From Cladobotryum mycophilum (Eukaryota > Ascomycota > Sordariomycetes > Hypocreales > Hypocreaceae): a DNA stretch of 64,000 nucleotides. Under the pieces are notes generated by a model, which was not told the origin of the DNA, ran no database searches, and was given only the letters and a program-made list of their open reading frames with translations. Below, in pieces: positions 31,488 to 43,545 of this stretch. The position numbers and the translations under genes are program-made. The DNA is taken from positions 7,580,444 to 7,644,443 of the forward strand of contig CM071589.1 of NCBI GenBank assembly GCA_036429605.1, given 5' to 3'. How positions within the stretch are numbered: position 1 is the first letter of the stretch; the number at the start of each line of letters is the position of its first letter.

Positions 31488-33511
31488 TCACCAGCGCTTT
31501 CTCCTCACTGACCATGTGCGGGCTCGGCGAAGCATTTGGCATAAATCTGACGTGCCGGCTGTTGAGAGACAGAGCAGGCCAGAGAGCTGAATTGTTCTAC
31601 AGTAGACAAGTTCCAGTGATAGTATAAATGTGGCCTGAATTCCAAGGTTACGAAGCATACCAGCGCTGTTAACTGCTACGCGCCTGAAGCCCATACGATC
31701 CCCATCTATGGCAATGAGTTTCTCACCATCAGGATCGCCAATTCTCCACATCGTGATTATCTTCATAGCAATGTCCAAGTACATCCTTCGAGAAAAGTAA
31801 TATCTAGGATCATCAAAGGATTTGCTAATAGCTGGCAAATGAAGAGTGTAGAAGCAACAATATAGGAATACCTCGGCCAAAGAGATATAAAAGGGCTGTA
31901 TAAACGCAGATTTTTTTGTCATTGATGAGATAGTTCGTGAGAACAAGTGACATGCTTGTGCTAATTCGGAGTTCAGGTGTAATGTTGCTTCGTATGAATG
32001 TGTGAATCGTACACTGTTTATATGCTTAAGCAGCCGTAGTCGTAGTGGGAACGACTTGAGCAGTGTTATTTAGATCGACGTCTGAGTAAGGACACTAAGT
32101 GGCTTCTCAGAAGCATCTTGGTTGTCTGGACTGTCCGTCAAATTTTCATCGTCCAGGTTGTGAGGTGGCAATGTGTTGTAGTCTGTGTCAGAAAGCAACG
32201 GGGATCCACCAGCCCCAAAAGACCATTGCAGATTCAGCTCCAGAATTGTCGCCCAAAACCGTCGACGCATCTCTGCCTCGTAAATCAACATTTTATGTAG
32301 ATGTTTAGGATCACGGTAGAGACCCATGACCATCGCCGTCCTTATTAGAGAGCCTGTATCGTGGATCGTTACATCTTGACTGGCTCCACAGAAAGACTTC
32401 GCCAGTGTTAAGAGACACATAGCCTGGATACCCTGGAGAGTCATCTTACTCTTCTCTGGCAGCAATATGAGCCATAGTTGGGCTTCATATATCTAGCCGA
32501 ATGACATTGCTCTCATGCTAACTACATTCTCCTCAACCACTGTACCGAGAGCCATGCAGAGCTGGAGGACCATAACAAAGGCTTGCTTCGCAATAGTGGG
32601 GTCCTTCTACTATTGTTCATATTCGGCCTGAAAGGTAAGTGTGTGCACAATACGCAGAGCCCTTCGAATATCCGCAGATAATTATCCACCAACCGGTCCG
32701 AAACCTCTCTACAGGGAATGTTTTGCCCAATATTTGTGAATGTCAGTGGCTGCATTCTCTTCTCCTTGATCATGCGTCTAAACGCCTTGCATTTATTGAG
32801 TGTTTAAGACAGTGTGCCAGCCTCAAGTTACATCTGACAAAGCAAGCGCACCTCGGTTTGAAACTGACATGGCATGTTAATAGTAAGCGCGACTTTATAA
32901 AAAGATTCAACAAGGTGTAATCACTCACCATCGCCACCCCATTCATCCAATAGCTTTGGCTGAAGAATCTTGTTTTAGATAGGGCACCGTTAATCGTCAA
33001 TTGACTGCTAGTCACCTCCATTCCAGGGTGAAGGACTCCTAGCTCCCAAGTACGTAAGGCATCTACTGGAGTTTTCTCCAGCTAGTGATAGCACAGATGG
33101 CAAGGCTGGGAAACCAGAGGTCGCGCTGGTATGTAGTTGAGCATCTCCATGGTGGGTCAGATCAAAACTATGTGGCCCTGGGCCTATATTAGTGCTGTCT
33201 GTCGAGGAATGGAGCTGTTTTTCTGGCGGTCGGGCTGCCGCAACGTGGACTGGGGCGTATGTGCAGGTGGGCATCTTGGACTTCAGGCATTGGTCGCATG
33301 GAGAATTGCGATTGCAACAGATTTTGCGTTTCCTGCATTGCTCACAAGCCACTGCCGGTCGACGCCGTCGCGGCTTCTCCCTCCGAGCAATAGCGGGAAT
33401 AACTTCGGGCATCTCCAATAGTAGGAGCCTCTGAGCAATCGTCGGCACGGAGTGTTTAGTGAGGCCCGGATTACCCCGGCCGGAGATCACTTTGACAGTT
33501 TTCTTACTCAA
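31488..33511 (-). pseudogene. Zn2Cys6 transcription factor pseudogene
   Basis: The first 167 codons (33511-33008) are open and contain a perfect zinc cluster, ACEQCRKRKICCNRNSPCDQC followed by LKSKMPTC. A one-base shift near 33037 then separates it from the expected continuation EVTSSQLTINGALSKTRFF. After a normal GT-AG intron the middle domain appears with in-frame stops around 32880-32450 (pieces: YLRIFEGL, EAQLWLILLPEKSKMTLQGIQ). An open block follows at 32465-32070 with RTAMVMGLYRDPKHL and EMRRRFWATILELNLQWS, typical of fungal_trans domains, and a C-terminal piece at 31946-31488. Several independent lesions make it dead. It neighbours the SDR and monooxygenase genes that it may once have controlled. 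Confidence 0.85.
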
Positions 33512-34500
33512 GGGGACCGGAAAGAAATTGTAGTGTCAGGAGTTAAAATTTACTACTTCAATTCTAACTCCATGCGAGAGTGGCTTACATAGTATGTAGC
33601 GCCGTACTCCGTACCCAGCCAGATAAGGTAGTTAATAGACACAACTTCAGCAAGCAGCCATCTGAGTGCGCCCATGTAATTACCTGTTCGGTATATACGA
33701 ATTGTATATAACCAGAACCCGTTTAACCCTTGAATCACTATTTAGTCTTTGACATGTTCCACCCTAATAGCAGCCCATCCTAGAACATGTAGTAGGCGAC
33801 GATAATAAATCTTACCGCCGCTGAATACTCTAAGGTAGCAATTTGATTTACTTTCGGCTTTGAGGGCTGCTAGTTCTTCGGAGCGGAATTAGGTGGCAAA
33901 TTATCTAGTGGCAAATTATCCACTTGGGTTAGCTAGCTATTACAACCTTAGTATAAACTAAAGGTTACGTGATAACACAGGTATTTCAACCTATTATAAC
34001 AAAGTGGTTATAATAATACCAGTAATTGCTTAATTAAGTATTAAATTAATATTTTTTCTTATATAATATTTATTTAATATCTTATTTTTTATATAATTTT
34101 ATAATTATGATTACTTTGTCAGTAACTAACCGTAGTTGGCCTTTGATCGTTGCATCCGACGACAAGAGATTGCCGCGCGACCAAGCCAGACCAGATGTTT
34201 CCGGCCGGAACCAAACCATGACACACCTTAGCTCGAGATGACAGTGTCGGCTGATGATCGCTATCATTGGTGGATGTACTCCGTAGTACCGGTGTATTGC
34301 GTAAACCCGAGTTCGGATCCGGAGTGGGGCTCCTGCCGGAGAAGCCTCTGGGTACACTCGACTGTCCGACAATAATAGGCTATCAAGCTACGTCGCTATT
34401 ATAAACTGCCCACCCATTTCGCGCCAATAATGATTCATTGCTCTCAAGAGCCATCACGAGCACACATAGCGACTATACTACTACGAAATATTTGTCCAAG
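33512..34500. other. Intergenic, AT-rich in the middle (about 33.8-34.1 kb)
   Basis: No gene seen. A short tandem duplication, GTGGCAAATTATC twice, occurs at 33893-33920. The right part is the upstream region of the MOSC/reductase fusion gene. Confidence 0.5.
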
Positions 34501-36378
34501 ATGGAAGTAGTGGCTGTCAGCCAGGCCGAGCCACAGTGGCTCGACATCCGCGGCCAGCATGTACAGACTTCCATCATACATGTCCCTCTGACGAACCGCA
34601 ACGACTCAATTCTAGTTGAATCCTCGCGGGGCGTCGAAAAGAATTTCCCCGCCGTGCACAACGCCGAGGTGTACGCTTTTTTCGCCCATCACTATGACTA
34701 CTGGAGCGAGAAGCTGGGCGTGGCACGGCAGGCGTGGGACTGGTGCCATTGGGGTGAAAACATGACGCTTCATTGTCCACAGTTGAGCGAGGCAGACTTT
34801 CACCTTGGGGATGTGTGGAGGATTGGGAAAGATGCCATTCTGCAGGTTTGCGGGAGTCGCGTGCCGTGTTTTAAGTTAGCCTGGCGTTGCAGTCAAAAAG
34901 ACAGTTGGTTGCAAGAGCTTGCAGCAACCGGGAAATGCGGTGTGTACCTCAAAGTTGTACAAGGCGGCCGGATAAGTCCTGGGGATAAGGCGGTGTTATT
35001 GAGTAAGAGGTCTCACGCCCCTTTGCTCGACTGTGCCACTATCACTCGGGTAGCGTTTGCTGACGCCCAATCTACGCGTTCCACGATGCACCTTCTCAAA
35101 GACGATCCTGATCTCTTGGACATGAACAAGCTCATCTTCAGGCGAAAGCTTTCTATGCTCTACGATCAGGAATTAGTGGGGAAGAATACGTGGAAAGGCT
35201 GGCGTCAGGTCCGCGTGTTGACGGTTGTGGAAGAGTCCCTCGACATCAAATCTTTCCATCTCGTCGCGGCATCTAAAATTGCGGGCCAAGAGAATCTGGA
35301 AGATCTGGCGTCATATTTACCCGGACAGTTCATCATAGTTCGGCTTCCCAATGGCTTGATACGTCCTTGGTCCCTGTCATCCTACCCAATTGAAAGCAAC
35401 CGGGCATCTCCAGAACAATATCGAGTCAGCATAAAGCGAGATGGCAAGGCGTCATCTTGGATGCATGATTATTGTGCGCCTGGGGCACTCCTTGACATAA
35501 AAGCGCCATCGGGACTGTTCTGCTTGGACTGGTCACCTCAGTTTCCTGGAAGACAAATATATGTCTCGGCAGGGATTGGAATTACACCGATGATGGCCAT
35601 GTTCTGCGCTCACTTGCAGCACCAGGCCATGCAACGAGCGCCGGCGGTGTGGATCCACGTTGCACGGAATTATGAGTCTGTGCCTTTTGTCGATGAATTA
35701 ACAAGTCTTTTGAGCCGTCCTGAAGCTCAAGAGCTAACCGTACCAGTTATTCTGTTCTTGACAGGATCGAGGTCGGAAGATTGTGCTGCGGTAGAGGATT
35801 TGCTGGCATCGAAATGCGGTACAAAAGTAACTATCAAAGTCTACTCTGGACGACCTACAGTCCAAAGCCTTGATAATTTAGTATCGAATCCATATTTCAT
35901 GGATCCTCTGCGCATCACTCCTATCCAGATTGAAGGTCGCTTCTCAACGGTATATATTTGTGGGACGCCGGGATTTGAAGCGTCTATAAGAGGAATATTT
36001 GCAACACTCGGTATCCCTGATGCCATGATTCTTGCTGAGTCATTTTCTGGTCAGGCATCTACATCAAGTAGACCAACCATCAAAAGATCAAAGGTCCAAT
36101 TCACTCGGTCAAAGAGGTTAGTGATATGGGACGCAGAAAACCCAAAGACAAATGGGAAGCAAGAAGACAGCCTCTCTTGTAGTAAACTCGGGCCAACTTT
36201 ACTTGAGCTGGCTGAAGAAGTAGGACTGGCTCCTGACTACGGGTGCCGAACTGGAGTTTGTGGCTCTTGTGAGGTTGCGCTAACTTGTGGCAAATTGACT
36301 GGTGGACTACAGCCTGGGGGACAGGTACGGATCTGCATAGGTCGTCCAGCAAGTGAAGAAGTGGCAGTGGAATTGTGA
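34501..36378 (+). CDS. MOSC domain / ferredoxin-NAD(P) reductase / 2Fe-2S ferredoxin fusion protein
   Basis: An intronless 625-residue protein starting at the ATG at 34501 (an upstream TTG at 34438 is not used). Residues 1-190 resemble a YiiM-like MOSC domain (molybdenum cofactor/sulfur carrier related): HNAEVYAFFAHHYDYW, WGENMTL, DVWRIGKDAILQVCGSRVPC. Residues 205-520 form the FAD/NAD reductase module with RPWSLSSYP near 285 binding FAD and GIGITPMMAM near 358 for NAD(P). The last 90 residues are a plant-type 2Fe-2S ferredoxin, CRTGVCGSC near 582 plus a fourth Cys in RICIGRP. Electrons would pass from NAD(P)H via FAD to the iron-sulfur centre and a substrate or cofactor at the MOSC domain. 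All ligands are intact. Fungal relatives are usually called MOSC or oxidoreductase proteins of unknown substrate. Confidence 0.9.
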   Translation: MEVVAVSQAEPQWLDIRGQHVQTSIIHVPLTNRNDSILVESSRGVEKNFPAVHNAEVYAFFAHHYDYWSEKLGVARQAWDWCHWGENMTLHCPQLSEADFHLGDVWRIGKDAILQVCGSRVPCFKLAWRCSQKDSWLQELAATGKCGVYLKVVQGGRISPGDKAVLLSKRSHAPLLDCATITRVAFADAQSTRSTMHLLKDDPDLLDMNKLIFRRKLSMLYDQELVGKNTWKGWRQVRVLTVVEESLDIKSFHLVAASKIAGQENLEDLASYLPGQFIIVRLPNGLIRPWSLSSYPIESNRASPEQYRVSIKRDGKASSWMHDYCAPGALLDIKAPSGLFCLDWSPQFPGRQIYVSAGIGITPMMAMFCAHLQHQAMQRAPAVWIHVARNYESVPFVDELTSLLSRPEAQELTVPVILFLTGSRSEDCAAVEDLLASKCGTKVTIKVYSGRPTVQSLDNLVSNPYFMDPLRITPIQIEGRFSTVYICGTPGFEASIRGIFATLGIPDAMILAESFSGQASTSSRPTIKRSKVQFTRSKRLVIWDAENPKTNGKQEDSLSCSKLGPTLLELAEEVGLAPDYGCRTGVCGSCEVALTCGKLTGGLQPGGQVRICIGRPASEEVAVEL

Positions 36379-37309
36379 CTTGAACAGCAATTACTAGAGC
36401 AGACACCTACTACATGTGGATCCGAGGGGGTGCTCCTATATTATAAGCGCCGCCACTCACTAAATCAAGAATAATTGATGTATCTACGAATTGATTTATT
36501 TAGCTTTTTTAACTACTATAACAGTACTACACCACTACTATTCGTGGTCATGTTCACTCCCTGTCGTTAACAGCCCACGTTGACATGAGGGGATAGCTAC
36601 GTAGTTATAAATTGAATGACCACAAATGTCTATTGTTCATCCGATCCTTGATAAACACACTGGCGTACGGAAGGAACCGCACATTAAGCTATATTAAGGC
36701 GAGCAGTCAGGTCAGCCTGGAACAGATTTGTGCTACTGTGCTTTAATGGGCTTATAGTGAGTTTTGCCGTGCCTCGTGACATCCTGTTGCGGTACATTCG
36801 CTAAAATGTAAGACCATTTATAGAGTAGCAGAAAAGAGTGACTTAGTAGGCAACTATAAATGTAGCGGAGACACTAAAGACAAGGTAAAGATTGGGCTAA
36901 TCGGTTAAAACTAAGGTTTAATGTAGCTAAAGCGGAGATAGATAGGACGGTCAACTGAAGCAACATATAATATATTGTGTAGGGGCGAAACTCACATAAG
37001 TTGTACAACTAATAACTAAGACAGTTAATTAGTATGGATAGGGCTGTGCCCTATAGAAGGTGAGGGCGCTAGTATACCTAGACACTAGCGGGGCGCATCT
37101 AGCGAAGAGACCAATTACACCCAAATCCCGGAGGGGATAGAGAGTTAATTATCTATTTAACAAGGGCATAGGTTCCCCTCCTTTAATAAAAAGAGCTTTG
37201 ATTTTATTTTATCTTATGCATTAACAGTGATTATTTACACAGATTATTAACAAAGTTTCATTCCATACTAAACGTATCTTACTATTAATTCATTTTAAAA
37301 GAGTTAACA
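36379..37309. other. Intergenic, non-coding
   Basis: No gene seen. The sequence around 36.9-37.2 kb has an LTR-like appearance (long non-coding block without frames), but no matching partner was found in the window. Confidence 0.4.
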
Positions 37310-39233
37310 ATGTCCACAGCGCCTTGGGAGATGCTTGCGCAGCAGAAAAGAGATGCGATCTTTAATGCAATTCCAAAAGCCTGGAGGATAGAGGCGGCGG
37401 TTCCGTCTGCGGAGGAACAGCGTGATGTTACTGGCTCTTATATTCAACAATTTCTAAACGCAAGGGAAATCGAAATCACAGAGACTGATGCAGTGGGAAT
37501 CCTTGAAAAGACGACAACAGGAGAATGGTCCGCGAGAGAGGTGACGGAAGCATTTTGTCACCGTGCTGCAATCGCACACCAATTAGTGAATTCCCTTTTT
37601 CCCTTCTGATTTTGCTTGTGACTGAGAGCGAGCATGCGTATGCCTAACTCATTTAATCAACTAGGTTAATTGTCTTCACGACTTGTCTGTCGACCTCGCT
37701 TTGGAGCATGCAAGCCAGCTCGATAATTTCTATCAGAAGCATAAGAAACCCATTGGTCCGCTTCATGGTCTACCGATTAGCATAAAGGACCAATTTCACG
37801 TTAAGGGTTTAGAGACAACAATGGGGTATGTGGGGTGGGTGGGTACGTTTAATGGCCAGAAGGGTACTGGTAAGGAAAGAACAATTGACAGTATGCTCGT
37901 CAGAGATTTACGAGCTATGGGAGCGGTGTTTTATTGCCTGACAGCGGTACCCCTACGCTCATGTCAGGCGAGACAAACAGTAATATTGTCGGCTATACCT
38001 GGAACCCTAAGAATCGCAATCTTAGTGCTGGTGGCAGCTCTGGAGGTGAAGGTGCATTGCTTAGCCTTAGGGGAAGCCCCTTGGGGTTTGGTACTGATAT
38101 AGGAGGCTCTGTTAGGCTTCCGGCAGCTTTTAACGGTGTTTATGGTATTCGACCGTCATCAGGCAGGATTCCCTATTACGGGACGTCGACCAGTATGGAA
38201 GGACAAGAATCAATTCCATCTGTGATCGGGCCTCTTGCGACGACTATCAGATCGCTAAAATTTGTGTTCAAAGCTCTCATGAGCAGAGAGCCATGGAAAT
38301 ACGATCCTTTGGTAATTGAAATCCCATGGCGAGACGAGCAGGCCAAGCAACTAAGCAAAGTCGGGAGCGGCAAGAAGTTAGCCTTTGGTGTCTTGAGGAA
38401 GGATGATCTTGTTTTCCCAAACCCCCCGATCCGCAGAGCACTTGACATGGTAGTTGAAGCTCTCGAGAAAGCTGGTCACGATGTGAGAGCGATTCCTTGG
38501 TGCGATTTTCTATTTTAACTCTACTGACAATCTATGTGGGTTAAAACAGGTGATTGAATGGACTCCACCATCCCACTCGCGTGGCGCTGAGATTTCTGTA
38601 AGGTGTTTCCCGATAATCGAAAAGAAGCTTTCGGCTAATTCTATATTTAGTTGCAAACTTGGATGTTTGATGGCGGCGAAGACATTCATGCCCAGTTTCG
38701 TCTATCAGGGGAGCCAGTGATTCCCCAGATTTCGAAACTGTATGGCATAGAACCATTCGCACAAAAGCATGCCAGTGATGTAGCCGCTATTAACGTTGCA
38801 AAACGCAACTACCAAAAAGAGTACATGGACTACTGGAACAGCAGTGCAGCGAAAACGCAATCTGGACAGCCCGTGGATGCTGTCATTATGCCTCTGGCTC
38901 CTTATCCTGCAGCAAGACCCAACGAATTTCATTACTATCATTATTCAATGATTATTAATTGCCTAGATTATTCATCAGTTGCAATTCCCGTTACTCAGGT
39001 GGATAAGAATATTGATATTGCTGATCGGGACTATACGCCTGCAAATGCGAAAGATCAGCATGCGCATGACATCTGTAAGGGTATATGTCAATTAATAGAT
39101 TATGAAACTAACACAATTAACAGATGATCCGGAAGTCTACGACGGAGCGTTTGTAGGACTTCAGATTGTAGGAAGACGACTCCAGGAAGAGAAAGTATTG
39201 GCGCTAGGAGAGCTAGTTTCGTCCCTGCTCTAA
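37310..39233 (+). pseudogene. Fungal amidase (amidase-signature, acetamidase-like), frameshifted
   Basis: Exon 1 (37310 to about 37584) reads into an intron. Then come NCLHDLSVDLALEHASQLD and GPLHGLPISIKDQFHVKG with the catalytic Lys (37680-37920). A frameshift near 37945 separates VFYCLTAVP from TLMSGETNSNIVGYTWNP. The amidase signature NLSAGGSSGGEGALL, with GTDIGGSVRLPAAF, supplies the Ser-cisSer-Lys triad. Next, SSGRIPYYGTS and IGPLATTIRSL, an intron near 38510-38550, two further frame changes in 38580-39125, and the C-terminal block DDPEVYDGAFVGLQIVGRRL ending at the TAA at 39231-39233. Catalytic residues survive, but three or more frame changes make translation unlikely. Members hydrolyse small amides. 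Confidence 0.8.
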
Positions 39234-39930
39234 GCGCTATGTCTATGATTAGGATAGGACCCTCGGGGTTTTTTCAACCCAGTTAGTAATTGGGGAGAAG
39301 GAGTTGTATCCTGGAGGGTCATCCTATATGGAATATAGAATACAGCGTATGGATAGAAAGCCTGCTGACTATGTGTACTGCGAAATCTAGTGTATTATTG
39401 TAATAGAGAAAGTTAGAATATCTTATCTTACTCAGTCGTAAATTAACAGTAGCTATTGCTATCTAAGGTCTAAAGGATAAATGGATAATAGTAAGTGCTG
39501 TTATATAATAAATACATTATGATATTAACGAGAGAAATTTACATGACTGCTTTTTATGTTTGCCTTTTGTTTTTCTTTCTACTTAATCGGAGCATCGGCT
39601 CGATTATTAGCCCGATGGGGACGCAAGGAGTCACGTCGCGGACTGTTCCGAGGCGGAGGCTAGTACCTGTGGAATGTATTTACATAAATACTAAGTACCA
39701 CCTGGGTAGTAGGTAGACTGGGTGCTGCTCCTATGTTTTCTGCTTCCCTACTAAGACGCTAACTAATCGTTCACTAGAATGTTCTAGATACTGATTCGGT
39801 ACAACTTTGTGCCAACGGTAAGATTAAGCAACTCTAGTAGCTTCCTAGACTTAAATATAAAGAGATAAGCAATGGGAAATGCTCCAAGCCATTAACTCAA
39901 TTTCTTTTCACAAGGAATTAATAATTCACT
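39234..39930. other. Intergenic region, no supported gene
   Basis: No gene seen. Right end is the upstream region of the oxidoreductase gene, with a pyrimidine-rich leader before the ATG at 39931. Confidence 0.5.
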
Positions 39931-41239
39931 ATGCTCTCTCTTTATGTCCCTTCATATTCCACACCTGCTGGGTATCAGTTAGGCGAACTGCCTCGACCCA
40001 TCCCGACTCATCCTAAAGACGTTCTTATCAAGGTCCATGCCACTAGCATTAACCCTATCGACGTTAAAAAAGCCGCTGGTAAAGCAAAGCTAGCACTAAA
40101 AGATGAGTAGGCTACACAATTTCGTCACCACTAACTGTATTCTTAACATTTGCTCCATAGATTCCCTTACAAAATCGGTTACGATTGCGCCGGCGTTGTC
40201 GCGGGAATCGGGTCCCAAGTATCTAGCTTTAAAATAGGTGATGAAGTGTTTGTTCGGCTGCCGGAATGCCACCGGGGTAATATGAGCGTCCTTGCTTCCT
40301 GTATAAAAGACTAATGTTTTATGTGTATGCAGGAGCATGGAGCGAGTTTGCAATAACGACAGAGAACTTCATTGCTTTAAAGCCAGCAGGATGTTCTATG
40401 GCTGATGCAGCATCGATTCCATTGGCAGCAATGACAGCGCTACAGGCCCTAAGGCATAGCCAATGTGATATCGAGGGGAAAACAGTTTTTGTTCCTGCCG
40501 GCTGTAGGTTAAAAAGTCATATATTTGGCACGGATAATACTAATTTTGTGTTCGCGCTTTGACAGTGAGTGGTACTGGGTTGTTTGCCTGCCAGTTAGCT
40601 AAGAATGTGTTTCACGCCGCCAAGGTTATTACAACTGTCTCTACTGCAAAAGTATCAAAGGTTCACGAGCTTCTTGGCGATGGTGTTGTAGATGAGAGTA
40701 AGAGGCCGCAGATGTCGTAATAAGTTTGCCAAAATCAAGCTAACCCTTCGAGCACTAGTTATTGACTACCAAAAATCGGATCCAAAGTCCCTTATTCCAC
40801 AGGGCTCGGTAGACTGTCTCATTGATACGATCGGTGCGTCTATGGAATACCTTTCACTCATGAAACCAAAGACAGGGATAATAGTCACTATTTCTATTAT
40901 GACATCTGGAGAAACCCTGCAAAATTCGAGCATGATGAGGTTATCCCCGGGTGGGCAAGAAAAAGCCCATGTACCGATCCTCATCCGCTTTATCTTAAAC
41001 TTCCAAGATTACATACGTCGTGCGCGTGCGTCTTACTATGGTGTAACCTATTCAGCATTTTTCTTGAACCAAATGGGAAAGACCTGGATTTGATTCGACA
41101 ATGGTTTGAAGATGGAAAGCTAAGAACCGTAGTTGGCACTACGGTCCACTTTAAAGATCTGAAGGCGGTCCAGGATACATGCCAAGTGGTATACAGTTCA
41201 AAAGGAGGTATTGGGAAGTCAGCTATCTCGTTTGAATAA
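39931..41239 (+). CDS. Quinone-oxidoreductase-like medium-chain dehydrogenase (MDR family), one 3' frameshift
   Basis: Five exons: 39931-40106, 40161-40276, 40333-40503, 40566-40697, 40759-41239, with consistent phases. Motifs in order: VLIKVHATSINPIDVKKAAG, FPYKIGYDCAGVVAGIG, GDEVFVR, AASIPLAAMTALQALR, and the nucleotide-binding GTGLFACQLAK joined across an intron to VFVPAG. This zinc-free MDR/QOR branch reduces quinones or enones with NADPH. Near the 3' end the frame shifts by one base in the TTTTT run at about 41059-41063: before it RARASYYGVTYSAF, after it LEPNGKDLDLIRQWFEDGKL to the TAA at 41237. Without the shift the protein stops about 50 residues early. It may still fold, be a recent pseudogene, or reflect a homopolymer error. 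Confidence 0.8.
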
Positions 41240-42500
41240 TGTGTGGTAATTAGCGCAGTAGCCGGTTTAAGTAACTTAATTAAATGTTTTAATTAATTAA
41301 TCAAATTGAAGGCTTTAGAATAGCCAAGTAAGCAGAGTTGCTAATAATATAATTAATTGAAACGTTTTTATAAAGAGTATATGTGTTTAGTAAACATAAA
41401 CTTTGCCTATACTAAAAGTAAGGTAAAAACCTTAACTTACTTATCCTTACTCTTTTATTACTTATTATTAACTGCCCTTAAATTATTAACTACTCCTTGT
41501 ATTTATGTCTTTACTATTCCTAACTATTATTCTATGTATTATTTAAGTTAAATAATCGTAGACTATTTGTAAAAACTAGTATAATATATAAACTATATAA
41601 ACTAAAATAACCCTGACCTACTTATCCCTATTATCGATAGACCTGTCGACGATTGAGTTGTATAGGGGCTTAGTATTGCGTTAGTAAACCATAGGGTAGC
41701 CGATAATTTTTTTTAAAGGCTATTAATGATTATAATATTTTATTAACTGACTTAAAAAATACTAAAATTTAAATATATAATAATAAAGATTTTAATAAAC
41801 TAAAATATTTTATTTTTATAAATTAAATTTTTTTATACTTTTATATAAACTTAAATTAATATTACTTAAGCTTTTAAACTTATTTAAATTAATTTTATTT
41901 AAGTTAATTATAATTAATTATATTATTTAAAATTTTATTAAAATTATATTAATTAATAAATTATATTTAAGTTATTAAAAATAAATTTAATTTTTATTAT
42001 ATAATATAAGTATATAATTAAGTTATTATAATTTTATTTATAGAATTAATTAAAATAAATATCTTATTATATAATCTTTAATTTAAACGAATAATAAATT
42101 ATAATAACTAAATACATTTAATATTATTATATTAATATAAAATAAAAACTTTTTATAAATTAAATAAAAAAATAAAAAATATAATAAAAAATAATATATA
42201 ATAAATAAAAAATTTATTTTTATAATAATTATATATTATTATAATAAATAAAATAAAATATTTTATTTATTTATTAAACCTTTAGATTTTTTATTATTAT
42301 ATATATTAGTATAGAATTATTAATAAAAAAATTAAAACCTATTTTTAAATATTACCCTATAAATTAAAAAACCTAGAAATTAAATAAATATAATAATAAA
42401 TAGATAATCTTAATATTATTTAAAGGTTTAAAAAAATCATAAATATACTATTATTAAATAATATTATTTTTTTAATTAATATATTAAGATTATTTAAAAT
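41240..42500. other. AT-rich, gene-free block
   Basis: From about 41.6 to 42.5 kb the sequence is almost only A and T with scattered G/C, no long frames and many TAAT/ATTA words. This fits RIP-saturated repeat DNA. No element could be named. Confidence 0.7.
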
Positions 42501-42519
42501 AGGCGGGTTTAGATATATT

Positions 42520-42555
42520 ATTATAGGCGAAAAACTCGTCTTAAGGCCTAGGGTT
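42520..42555 (+). repeat. 36-bp direct repeat, left copy
   Basis: Identical over 36 bases to 55375-55410; its core is GGCGAAAAACTCGTCTTAAG followed by GCCTAGGGTT. The flanks differ immediately on both sides. Confidence 0.9.
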
Positions 42556-42654
42556 TTAATTTCTTTTATATTAATTATACTAAGCCACTATGCTAGGTTG
42601 TTTTTATAAAGATTTTTATATAGCTTTTTTATAAGAAAAAATAAGAAAATAAAA

Positions 42655-42800
42655 AGTGTATAAGAGAGATAAGAAAAATAGGAAAATTAGGGAAAATAAG
42701 GAATAAATAGAGGAAATAAGGAAAACAGGGAAAACAGGGAGAATAGAGATAATAGGAAAAATAGGAAAAATAGGAAAAATAGAAAAAACAAGGAAAAACT
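42655..42800 (+). repeat. Degenerate A/G-rich minisatellite (GGAAAANAG units)
   Basis: Repeats of about 9-12 bases such as AGGAAAAATAGG and GGGAAAACA run through the 3' flank of the retrotransposon remnant. Confidence 0.7.
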
Positions 42801-42827
42801 AAAAGTAGCAAAAGACTAAGCTAGTAA

Positions 42828-43545
42828 TTAGTCTTGGTTTTTTCTTATGCTTTTTCTAGCTTCCCAGGTTTTTTCTATAGTCCTAGGGATATCCTTAGCT
42901 ATAGAAAGGGCTGATTGGGCCCTAGTCTTAGCTAGAATAAGCCCTATCTGGTTATCCATCCAAGTAGCTGCTATAGGTCCTGCAGCATTCTGTAGTTCCT
43001 TATAGTGCTTAGAGGCCTCTTTTTCAAATAGACCCCCTGATGAGATAATTATAGGCCTGAAGAAAGGGCCTAAATACTCATACTTGCGCTGTTTTTCCTT
43101 AGCAGCCTCTGCTAACGTGCTATAAGCCTCGGGTCTAGCTGAGGGCTTATTTATAGCTACGATTTGGATATCGTAGAAATAGCGGCTAGACCCTAGGGTA
43201 ATAGCTAGATCTGCTTTTTGGTGGGTCTGGGGCCTAGGGGTTTTTAAGGGGTCTTGAGGTCTAGGGCCTTGGGTGCTAGGGCCTGGGGCACTAAGAGGGT
43301 CCTGAGGGTTCTGAAGGTTCTGAGGGTTCTGAGGGTCCTGAGGGTCCTGAGGGTCCTTGGGGCCTGAGGGTATATAAGGGGTCAGGGAAGGTTCGATTTC
43401 CACTTCTAGATTAGCCCGGCTAGCTAGTGTTTTATAAATGGCACGGGTTATCTGATTGTGGCGGTTGATCCACCTTCGGCTAGCTCCTTTACACACGTCT
43501 TCGTGGCCTAGGGATGCCTTTTCTCCGCAGCTATTGCATAGGCTA
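42828..43545 (-). mobile_element. Non-LTR retrotransposon remnant, C-terminal zinc knuckle and restriction-like endonuclease domain
   Basis: The minus-strand frame from about 43545 to the stop at 42828 encodes the end of a LINE-type protein. First a CCHC knuckle (NSCGEKASLGHEDVCKG), then RRWINRHNQITRAIY, a low-complexity Pro/Gln/Asp insert (DPQDPQNPQN), then the endonuclease core: KADLAITLGSSRYFYDIQIV, which fits the D-x12-D pattern of restriction-like endonucleases in the R2/CRE/NeSL clades. KQRKYEYLGPFFRPIIIS follows. In fungi, elements of this kind include telomere-inserting retrotransposons. The reverse transcriptase is missing, and the sequence changes abruptly near 43545, as in 5'-truncated insertions. 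The frame is intact over 220 codons, so the insertion is fairly young or selected. Assignment is by motif only. Confidence 0.65.
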
